Assembly: GCA_964428885.1 (NCBI GenBank) | Contig: CAYRZP010000131.1 | Location: 1-5,181, forward strand | Origin: JAQVQN01 sp964428885 | GTDB lineage: Bacteria; Verrucomicrobiota; Kiritimatiellia; RFP12; UBA1067 | Direction: 5' to 3' | DNA length: 5,181 bases | Shown here: one piece after another, positions 1-5,181 of the stretch | Layout of the letters: the number at the start of each line of letters is the position of its first letter | How positions within the stretch are numbered: the stretch's first letter is position 1 | Notes under the pieces: model-generated | The model's input: only the letters and a program-made list of their open reading frames with translations | Told to the model about the DNA's origin: nothing | Database searches by the model: none | Program-made: the position numbers and the translations under genes

Positions 1-2
1 CG

Positions 3-128
3 CTGCTGGTGGGCTTCGGCCAGGAGGAGGACAGGATACACTGCCCAAACGAGTCTTTCAGCCTGGATCAGTTCGTAAAGGTGATGGCCTGGAGTTCCAT
101 GATGCTGAAGGCGCTGGCCAGAGATTGA
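3..128 (+). CDS. C-terminal end of an M20-family metallopeptidase (partial, 5' end outside window)
   Basis: The first 41 codons read in frame to a TGA stop and are too short to appear in a routine ORF list. The peptide carries LVGFGQEEDRIHCPNESF followed by an amphipathic helix ending in LKALARD. This GFG-x3-D-x-IH-x-PNE-x-F pattern is the usual C-terminal end of M20/M25/M40 dipeptidases and deacylases. The histidine of IHCPNE (codon 39-41) matches the last zinc-ligand histidine known in that family. The enzyme would be a cytoplasmic zinc hydrolase that cleaves dipeptides or N-acyl amino acids, but the substrate cannot be read from this fragment. The gene runs in the same direction as metF and is separated from it by 109 bases, so it may or may not share its transcript. 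Family assignment rests on one short motif block; the specific product is unknown. Confidence 0.75.
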   Translation: MLVGFGQEEDRIHCPNESFSLDQFVKVMAWSSMMLKALARD

Positions 129-193
129 GGGTACTGCCAATTATTTTGTGAAAAGTTATGAAAGCAGTTTAGTTTGTGGGTATGTGAGTGTGG

Positions 194-207
194 GTGTGAA
201 GTCACAC
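194..207. promoter_or_regulatory. Short perfect inverted repeat, possible operator
   Basis: GTGTGA-AG-TCACAC is a perfect 6+2+6 palindrome ending 30 bases before the metF start codon. A second arrangement overlaps it: AGTGTG (187-192) pairs with CACACT (203-208) across a 10-base loop, so the RNA could form a small hairpin instead. The half-site TGTGA/TCACA resembles that of CRP/FNR-type regulators, but their sites have 6 bases between the half-sites, not 2. It does not match the E. coli MetJ box (AGACGTCT repeats). A regulatory role is inference from symmetry and position only. Confidence 0.25.
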
Positions 208-226
208 TGAACACCGAATTCAAAAC

Positions 227-231
227 GGAAG
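227..231 (+). promoter_or_regulatory. Weak ribosome binding site of metF
   Basis: GGAAG sits 6 bases before the ATG at 238. It is a partial match to the Shine-Dalgarno consensus, but it has good spacing and supports that start. No earlier start is needed, because the conserved fold already begins about 12 residues after this methionine. Confidence 0.45.
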
Positions 232-237
232 CCCGAC

Positions 238-1119
238 ATGTTGTTTTTGGAAAAGTTTGGCCGCGGCAGGCCGACAATCTCTTTTGAATTCTTCCCGCCC
301 AAAACGCCGGAGGGTTGGGCCCGGCTGTACGCCACGATTGCCGACACCGCGCGTATGAACGTGGATCTAGTCTCGGTGACCTACGGCGCCGGCGGCAGCA
401 CCCGCGAGAACACGGTCGATCTGGTCGCCTCGCTGCAAAACAATCTCGGTATCAACGCCATGGCGCACCTGACCTGTCTGGGCCACTCGCAGGACGACCT
501 GTCACGCCTGCTTGACCGGCTGGCGGATAAAAACGTGCCGGTAATCATGGCGCTGCGCGGCGACCCGCCGCAGGGCGAGACTGCCTTCCGCCCGCATTCA
601 TGCGGTTTCGCGCACGCCTCCGACCTGATCGGTTTCATCAAAGCCGGCTGGCCGCAATTCAGCGTCGGCTGCGCGGCGTATCCCGAGGGGCACCCCGAGA
701 CCCGCGCGGCGGACGGGACGCGCGATCCCGGGCGCGACATCGGTTTTCTGAAACTCAAGCAGGATCAAGGGGCCGACTTCGCGGTCACGCAAATGTTTTT
801 CGACAATGCGGTCTACCGTAGGTTCGTGGCGCGGGCGCGGGAGGCGGGCGTGTCCATGCCTTTGCTGCCGGGCGTGATGCCGCTTAATTCCGCTCGTCAG
901 ATCGAGCGTTTTGTCGCCTTGGCGGGTTGCTCGATTCCGGAGCCGCTGCGGCAGGCGGCGGCTTCCGGCGATGTGGCGGCGGCAGGTTTCCGCTTCGCGC
1001 TGGAGCAGTGCCGCGGTTTGCTTAAAGACGGCGCGCCCGGCATCCATCTCTACACTTTGAACCAGTCGGATTTGTCAGGAAAACTGCTGGCGGCCCTGCG
1101 TGAAGGCCGGGCGCTTTAG
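238..1119 (+). CDS. metF: Methylenetetrahydrofolate reductase (MetF)
   Basis: This 293-aa protein is a cytoplasmic FAD-dependent TIM-barrel enzyme that reduces 5,10-methylene-THF to 5-methyl-THF, the methyl donor for methionine synthase. The family signatures appear in order: ISFEFFPPKTPEG (14-26), VSVTYGAGGSTREN (45-58), AHLTCLG (76-82), IMALRGDPPQG (103-113), AAYPEGHPE (146-154), VTQMFFDN (183-190), PGVMP and HLYTLN (270-275). Glu17 and Asp109 correspond to the E. coli MetF catalytic/FAD-interacting Glu28 and Asp120, both with the same offset of 11, and Gln185 lies in the conserved TQ-x-FFD motif. Length is close to E. coli MetF (296 aa), so it is the short bacterial form without the C-terminal regulatory domain of eukaryotic MTHFR. 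ATG at 238 has a weak GGAAG upstream. The gene ends only 26 bases before the GH2 gene. No key residue appears to be missing. Identification is secure; the electron donor (NADH in E. coli) is not readable here. Confidence 0.97.
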   Translation: MLFLEKFGRGRPTISFEFFPPKTPEGWARLYATIADTARMNVDLVSVTYGAGGSTRENTVDLVASLQNNLGINAMAHLTCLGHSQDDLSRLLDRLADKNVPVIMALRGDPPQGETAFRPHSCGFAHASDLIGFIKAGWPQFSVGCAAYPEGHPETRAADGTRDPGRDIGFLKLKQDQGADFAVTQMFFDNAVYRRFVARAREAGVSMPLLPGVMPLNSARQIERFVALAGCSIPEPLRQAAASGDVAAAGFRFALEQCRGLLKDGAPGIHLYTLNQSDLSGKLLAALREGRAL

Positions 1120-1133
1120 CAGACGTTGTGCTT

Positions 1134-1141
1134 GAAAGAGG
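1134..1141 (+). promoter_or_regulatory. Ribosome binding site that fixes the GH2 start
   Basis: GAAAGAGG lies 4 bases before the ATG at 1146, a somewhat short spacing. The reading frame stays open back to a GTG at 1128, but that start would put this motif inside the gene and add MLERGC ahead of an otherwise typical signal peptide. The Shine-Dalgarno match and the MKKSV n-region both favour ATG 1146. The whole metF-GH2 gap (1120-1145) holds no terminator-like hairpin. Confidence 0.7.
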
Positions 1142-1145
1142 TTGT

Positions 1146-1214
1146 ATGAAAAAAAGCGTTTTTGGAATTGTGGCCGCAGTACTGTTTTTTGCGGGCGCCG
1201 AGGTTATGTCAGCC
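1146..1214 (+). other. Predicted Sec signal peptide of the GH2 enzyme
   Basis: The first 23 residues have a short basic n-region (MKK), a hydrophobic core (VFGIVAAVLFFAGA) and small residues after it. Cleavage could occur after AGA (residue 18, with Ala at -3 and -1) or near VMSA (residues 20-23). No Cys is near either site, so a lipoprotein anchor is unlikely. This puts the enzyme outside the cytoplasm, unlike E. coli LacZ. Confidence 0.8.
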
Positions 1215-4200
1215 GAGGTCTACCTGCATGACCTCGATATATCCAAAACCCGTCAGGGCTTGAAAACGGCCGCGCGTGACCTGAACCTGTTCGGCAAGAA
1301 GCTTCAGGTCGCCGGGCAGGTCTACACCAACGGCATGGCCACGCATTCGCCTTCCGAGCTGTATGTGGAACTGTGCGGCGCGCGGCGTTTCCGGGCCGAG
1401 GCCGGGGTGGACGACACCAGCGATCAGGCTGGCAAAAAGATGGTTTTCCAAGTCATCGGCGACGGGCGGCTGCTGTGGCAGAGCCCGCCGCTGAAACGCG
1501 GCGACGCGCCGGTCACGGCGGATGTTGACCTTGCTGATTTCAGGACCGCGCTGTTGCGGGTCGATCCCTGGCAGGACGGCACGGCGGGGGATCACGCCGA
1601 CTGGCTCAACGCCTGTTTCGTGACGGATGACGGCGTCAAGCCGCAGGCGGTCGAGGCGTTGGGCTGGCCGAGAGTATGGCTCTCCTCTTTGGACATGGCC
1701 TTTGCCGAGCCGGCGGGCTGCTGCCGCGGTGCGCCGTTCCAGATCGCGGGCAGGCGTTACGCCGAGGGGCTGGGGTTCCGCGGCGGTTCCGCCGTATGCT
1801 TCATCACGGGCGGGGCCGCGCGTTTCGCGGGCAAGTGCGGCATAGACGACACCGAAGGCGGCAGGGCGGAGTGCGTGATTTACGGCGACGGGCAAGAGCT
1901 ATGGCGCAGCGGCATGATGAAACAGGGCGATACGGCCAAGCCTTTCGACGTGGACTTGTCAGGCGTCAAGCTGGTCCGGCTGCAAAACGAGGGTGCGGCC
2001 GAGGCGCGCGCGGTTTGGGCCGAGACATTTTTCGAGATGCGCGGCAGAATCGAACCCGGCGCCACCTACAATCCGGCGGGTTACGCGGCTCTGCCGGAAT
2101 GGGAGAATCCAGGGGTGTTCCGCGTCGGCACCGAGCCAGCCGCCGCCACGATGATGGTTTTCGAATCGGCCAGAGCCGCCCGCAAGGCGGTCTCGCGCGA
2201 GGATTCGCATTATTTCCTCGCTCTTGACGGGGAATGGGAGTTTCATTGGGTGCCGCATCCCGGACAGCGGCCCGCGCATTTTTACCTTCCGGATTTCAGG
2301 GCGGACGGCTGGGGCCGGATGCCGGTGCCGGGCTGCGTCGAAGTGATGGGCCACGGGACGCCGCTCTACAAGAACATCGGCTATTACTTCAAGAACGACC
2401 CGCCCTTTGTGACGCGCGAGCCCGAACCGCGCTACACGACCTTCAAGGAGCGCAACGCGGTCAGCTCATACCGGCGCGAGTTCACGGCACCGGAGCATTG
2501 GAAGGGCCGCAGGGTCTATTTGCGGTTCGACGGTTTTTCTTCCGCGATCTATGTGTGGCTCAACGGGGTGAGGCTCGGCTATGCCGAAGACGGCAGGCAG
2601 GGCGCGACTTTTGACGTGACGGACAAACTCGCGGAGGGCAGGAACCTGCTGGCGGTCGAGGTTTACCGCCTGTGCGACGGCTCATACATGGAAGATCAGG
2701 ATTTCTGGCGGCTGTCCGGACTTTACCGCCCTGTCTATCTTTGGTCAACGCCGCAGACGCGCCTGCGCGACTATTTCGTGCGCACGACCGCGGTCGAGCC
2801 CGGCGGCTACGCGGGCGAATGGTGTCTGGCGGTGGAGGCGGAACTCGCGGGCGCGGCGGATGACGTCACGCTCGAAGCCGAACTTTACCCCCACAGTTTC
2901 AGCGGCAGGCGCGTGGCGCGGGCGAGCGCCCGGCCTTCAGGCGGCAGCTTCCGCTTTGACATCACGGTCAACTCCCCGCGCTTGTGGTCGGCAGAACATC
3001 CCAATCTCTACAATCTGATCCTGACGCTGAAGGATGGCCAAGGGCATACGCTCTGCGCGGTGCCGCAGAAGGTCGGCTTCCGTCAGGTCGAGGCCCGTGG
3101 CAGCCAGATTTTGGTTAACGGCCAGCCGGTGCTGTTCAAGGGCGTGAATCGTCACGAGATGGATCCGGACCATGGCTACGCGGTGCCGATGGAGCGCATG
3201 GTCGAAGATGTCCTGATCATGAAGCGCAACAACATCAACGCGGTGCGCACCTGCCATTATCCCGACGATCCGCGCTGGTACGACCTTTGCGATGAATACG
3301 GACTGTATGTGATGGACGAGGCCAATGTGGAGACCCACGGCCTAGAGAATTCAGCGCGCAACCCGGTGATCGATCCCGCGTTCCGCGCCGCGGCCATGGA
3401 CCGCGAGACCGGCATGCTCGAGCGCGACAAGAACCATCCCTCGGTCATCATCTGGTCATCGGGCAACGAGAACAACGTGGAGTCGGATTTTTTCAGCGAG
3501 GCCTTCGCCATGTTCAAGGCCCGCGACCCTGGCCGCATGGTGCAGAACCAGGGCAACGGCCCGCACGACTTTGTGGACACCATGTACGCGGGGGTGCGGA
3601 AGATCGAGGCTTACGGCAAGCGCGCCGACACCGCGATGCCTTTCATACTGTGCGAATATTCGCACGCGATGGGCAACTCGTCGGGCAACCTTGCCGATTA
3701 CTGGCGCGTGATCAACGCCTATCCCAACCTGCAGGGGGCTTTCATCTGGGACTTTGTTGATCAGGCTCTGCGCAAGCCGGTTCCGGAAGGCAGGGCGCGG
3801 GCCGGGCAAGCGGCATGGTTCTGGGCCTACGGCGGCGATTACGGCGATTATCCCAATGACGACAACTTCAATTGCAACGGGCTGCTGCAGCCGGACCGGC
3901 GCCCGACGCCGCAGTTCAGCGAGGTCTTTCATTGTTACCAGAACATCCGGGTGGAGGGGGTGGACACCACGCGCGGTGTCTTCAAGGTCAGGAACGATGC
4001 CTTTTTCACCAACCTTGATGAATACCGCGGACAGTGGACGTACGAGGAGAACGGCGAAATCATTGACGAAGGTTCGCTGGGCCGGCTGGACGTGCCGCCG
4101 CAGGCCGAGAAGGTCATAACTTTGCCGATAGCGATGGCGCGGCGTCCGGCGTACGCGGCGCGTGTCAGCACCTGGAACTTCGCCTTCCGCACCATCCAAC

Positions 4201-5165
4201 GGGAGAAGTGGGCCGAGAAGGGGCATGTGGTGGCGCGGGCGCAGGTTGTGGTTCCTGCCGAGACGCCGGCTGTGGCGGTCGGCGGCACGGTCGGGCGCGA
4301 AGCCATCAATGCCGACCAGAGCGCGGATGATGTCAAAGTCACAGGGGAGAACTTCACGGCCCGCGTCCGCAAAGCCGACGGCGCGCTGGTTTCTTGGACG
4401 GTCGGCGGGCGTGAAATGCTGCTCGCGCCGCTGGAGCCCTGCTTCTGGCGCGCGCCGACCGACAACGACCGCGGCAACCGCATGCCCGAGAGACATGCGG
4501 TCTGGCGTGACGCGGCGGCCAAGCGCGCGGCGCGCGGCGTGCGGCTGTACCGCGAGGTTGACGGAAATTGGCGCGTCATCGTTGACCTGGCTTATCCCGC
4601 GGCGGCGGGGACCGCGGGTTCTCTGGGCTATACCTTTTTCACGGACGGCAGCATACGCGTGGCCTTCAGGCTCAAGCCGGAAGGGCCGGGGCTGGCGTCG
4701 CTGCCGCGTGTCGGCATGGCCGCCCGCATCCCGTCCGATTACAGCCGTGTGAAATGGCTCGGGCGCGGTCCTCACGAGAATTACGCCGACCGCAAGGCCT
4801 CGGCTTTTTACGGTTTGTACGCGCTGGACGCCGCGGATTTCCATTTCCCTTACGTCGAGCCGCAGGAGAGCGGGAACCGCACCGACACCTTCTGGGTCTC
4901 CTTCACGGACGCGGACGGTAAGGGCATACGGGTCAAGGGCGATTCCCAAATCAACTTCAACGTCTCGCCTTACACGCTCGGCGAGCTGGAGACGCGCAAA
5001 CATCCGTGGGATCTGGAGCCGTGCGGCGGGTGGGTGGTTTATCTGGACTACGGGCAGATGGGGCTGGCGGGCGAGAACAGTTGGGGCGCTATGCCATGGC
5101 CGGAGTATCAGTTGCCGACAGACCGCGAGTACGCATACGGTTTTGTCTTGGAGCCGCTGCGCTGA
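1146..5165 (+). CDS. Secreted LacZ-type GH2 beta-galactosidase with tandem N-terminal NPCBM modules
   Basis: This 1339-aa protein should hydrolyse terminal beta-D-galactosides with retention of configuration. Residues 1-23 form a signal peptide, and two NPCBM-like modules follow at about 24-160 and 172-300. The rest resembles E. coli LacZ domain by domain: sugar-binding jelly roll (about 355-536, DGSYMEDQDFW at 511-521), Ig-like domain (about 538-648), TIM barrel (about 650-920), a second Ig-like domain (about 925-1037) and the small-chain beta-sandwich (about 1062-1337, with WRAPTDNDRGN, WLGRGPHENY, FNVSPYT). The acid/base is Glu775 in SGNEN (LacZ Glu461) and the nucleophile Glu837 in ILCEYSHAMGN (LacZ Glu537). 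Also kept are His670, His704, His840, the Mg site Glu729/His731, Na-site Phe908/Asn911, Trp868, and Trp1313 (LacZ Trp999). The core is about LacZ size (1023 aa). No lipobox Cys follows the signal peptide, so a periplasmic or secreted protein is expected. Substrate (lactose, host glycan or algal galactan) is not readable; another beta-galactoside specificity within GH2 remains possible. Confidence 0.93.
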   Translation: MKKSVFGIVAAVLFFAGAEVMSAEVYLHDLDISKTRQGLKTAARDLNLFGKKLQVAGQVYTNGMATHSPSELYVELCGARRFRAEAGVDDTSDQAGKKMVFQVIGDGRLLWQSPPLKRGDAPVTADVDLADFRTALLRVDPWQDGTAGDHADWLNACFVTDDGVKPQAVEALGWPRVWLSSLDMAFAEPAGCCRGAPFQIAGRRYAEGLGFRGGSAVCFITGGAARFAGKCGIDDTEGGRAECVIYGDGQELWRSGMMKQGDTAKPFDVDLSGVKLVRLQNEGAAEARAVWAETFFEMRGRIEPGATYNPAGYAALPEWENPGVFRVGTEPAAATMMVFESARAARKAVSREDSHYFLALDGEWEFHWVPHPGQRPAHFYLPDFRADGWGRMPVPGCVEVMGHGTPLYKNIGYYFKNDPPFVTREPEPRYTTFKERNAVSSYRREFTAPEHWKGRRVYLRFDGFSSAIYVWLNGVRLGYAEDGRQGATFDVTDKLAEGRNLLAVEVYRLCDGSYMEDQDFWRLSGLYRPVYLWSTPQTRLRDYFVRTTAVEPGGYAGEWCLAVEAELAGAADDVTLEAELYPHSFSGRRVARASARPSGGSFRFDITVNSPRLWSAEHPNLYNLILTLKDGQGHTLCAVPQKVGFRQVEARGSQILVNGQPVLFKGVNRHEMDPDHGYAVPMERMVEDVLIMKRNNINAVRTCHYPDDPRWYDLCDEYGLYVMDEANVETHGLENSARNPVIDPAFRAAAMDRETGMLERDKNHPSVIIWSSGNENNVESDFFSEAFAMFKARDPGRMVQNQGNGPHDFVDTMYAGVRKIEAYGKRADTAMPFILCEYSHAMGNSSGNLADYWRVINAYPNLQGAFIWDFVDQALRKPVPEGRARAGQAAWFWAYGGDYGDYPNDDNFNCNGLLQPDRRPTPQFSEVFHCYQNIRVEGVDTTRGVFKVRNDAFFTNLDEYRGQWTYEENGEIIDEGSLGRLDVPPQAEKVITLPIAMARRPAYAARVSTWNFAFRTIQREKWAEKGHVVARAQVVVPAETPAVAVGGTVGREAINADQSADDVKVTGENFTARVRKADGALVSWTVGGREMLLAPLEPCFWRAPTDNDRGNRMPERHAVWRDAAAKRAARGVRLYREVDGNWRVIVDLAYPAAAGTAGSLGYTFFTDGSIRVAFRLKPEGPGLASLPRVGMAARIPSDYSRVKWLGRGPHENYADRKASAFYGLYALDAADFHFPYVEPQESGNRTDTFWVSFTDADGKGIRVKGDSQINFNVSPYTLGELETRKHPWDLEPCGGWVVYLDYGQMGLAGENSWGAMPWPEYQLPTDREYAYGFVLEPLR
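1215..1625 (+). other. NPCBM module 1 (protein residues 24-160)
   Basis: NPCBM is a beta-sandwich module found at the N-terminus of many bacterial glycosidases and thought to bind carbohydrate. This copy keeps the usual pattern: opening YLHDLD, the GMATHSPSEL motif (63-72), RFRAEAGVDD (81-90), FQVIGDG (101-107), DVDL (126-129) and the closing DHADW (149-153). It looks like an intact canonical member. Confidence 0.8.
1659..2045 (+). other. Divergent NPCBM-like module 2 (protein residues 172-300)
   Basis: This segment aligns with module 1 over its core: RFAGKCGIDDT (226-236) against RFRAEAGVDDT, VIYGDGQELWRS against VIGDGRLLWQS, KQGD (259-262) against KRGD, and FDVDL against ADVDL. The H-x-x-S motif is replaced by LGFRGGSA, and the closing DHADW is reduced to AVWAE. 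It also has five cysteines (192, 193, 218, 231, 243) where module 1 has two (77, 157). It is probably an old tandem duplicate that has drifted or specialised. Confidence 0.65.
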
Positions 5166-5181
5166 AAAATGAAGTAAGAGG
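5166..5181 (+). promoter_or_regulatory. Tail after the GH2 gene: backup stop and possible ribosome binding site of a next gene
   Basis: After the TGA the frame continues AAA ATG AAG TAA, giving a second in-frame stop at 5175-5177. AAGAGG (5176-5181) closely resembles the AAAGAGG that precedes the GH2 start at 1146, so another + strand gene could begin just beyond the window edge and extend the operon. With only 16 bases visible this is a suggestion. Confidence 0.3.

Larger units (their letters stand above)
129..237 (+). promoter_or_regulatory. Intergenic region upstream of metF, candidate promoter/leader
   Basis: This 109-base spacer is visibly richer in A and T than the flanking genes, as expected for a promoter region. 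Only weak sigma-70-like pairs are visible: TTGTGA (146-151) with TTTAGT (168-173) at 16 bases, and CTGCCA (134-139) with TATGAA (157-162) at 17 bases. Each hexamer matches consensus at 4 of 6 positions, which is close to chance. From about 173 to 199 the + strand is almost only G and T. No GC-rich hairpin followed by a T run is present after the peptidase stop, so I see no intrinsic terminator here. That metF has its own promoter is plausible from the spacing but not shown. Confidence 0.3.

Noticed and set aside
133..168. ACTGC/GCAGT inverted pair as a terminator after the peptidase gene
   Set aside because: The stem is only 5 bp with a 26-base loop, and no T run follows the second arm, so it does not fit an intrinsic terminator.
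195..206. CRP-type site (TGTGA/TCACA)
   Set aside because: The half-sites are right, but the spacer is 2 bases instead of 6, so a CRP dimer would not be expected to bind in the usual way.
68..347. Two minus-strand ORFs over the peptidase end, intergenic region and metF start
   Set aside because: Both are short, Ser/Thr/Asn-rich and without recognisable motifs, and they cover the end of the peptidase gene and the conserved start of metF. No convincing case for a real divergent gene is visible.
598..1047. Antisense and alternative-frame ORFs over metF (also 381-758 on the minus strand and 600-821 on the plus strand)
   Set aside because: They overlap strongly conserved MetF motifs, have Arg/Pro-rich composition and show no domain signature, so they are shadows of metF.
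1128..1145. GTG start at 1128 for the GH2 gene
   Set aside because: It would add MLERGC before a typical MKK signal peptide and place the GAAAGAGG Shine-Dalgarno motif inside the gene; ATG 1146 fits better.
3456..5003. Open antisense frame of 515 codons inside the GH2 gene
   Set aside because: It lies wholly opposite conserved LacZ catalytic and small-chain sequence. It reads as low-complexity Arg/Ala/Val/Pro-rich protein without recognisable motifs, as expected from the reverse of GC-rich codons with few stops.

Overview
The window is 5.2 kb of GC-rich bacterial DNA, and every gene in it lies on the + strand. It holds the last 41 codons of an M20-family metallopeptidase, a short AT-richer intergenic region, a complete methylenetetrahydrofolate reductase gene (metF), and a complete, very large secreted LacZ-type glycoside hydrolase family 2 (GH2) beta-galactosidase. 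The last bases carry a second in-frame stop and a Shine-Dalgarno-like motif that may belong to a further gene outside the window.

Layout: 3-128, peptidase C-terminus; 129-237, intergenic region with a GT-rich tract, a small perfect palindrome and at best weak promoter-like hexamers; 238-1119, metF; 1120-1145, a 26-base gap with a Shine-Dalgarno motif; 1146-5165, the GH2 enzyme (1339 aa) with a signal peptide, two tandem NPCBM-like modules and a complete five-domain LacZ-like core; 5166-5181, tail. The 26-base gap without a visible terminator suggests that metF and the GH2 gene are co-transcribed. Their functions are not obviously linked: MetF makes 5-methyl-THF for methionine synthesis in the cytoplasm, while the GH2 enzyme should act outside the cytoplasm on galactosides.

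Organism: a Gram-negative-type bacterium is likely. NPCBM modules on secreted GH2 enzymes, high GC and Shine-Dalgarno use would fit a glycan-degrading member of the Planctomycetes-Verrucomicrobia-Lentisphaerae-Kiritimatiellota group. This placement is inference from gene style only and is weak.

I found no RNA gene, CRISPR array, mobile element or integration site, and no convincing undescribed system. The most notable points are the divergent tandem NPCBM pair in front of a full-length LacZ core, the odd metF/beta-galactosidase pairing, and the palindrome upstream of metF.
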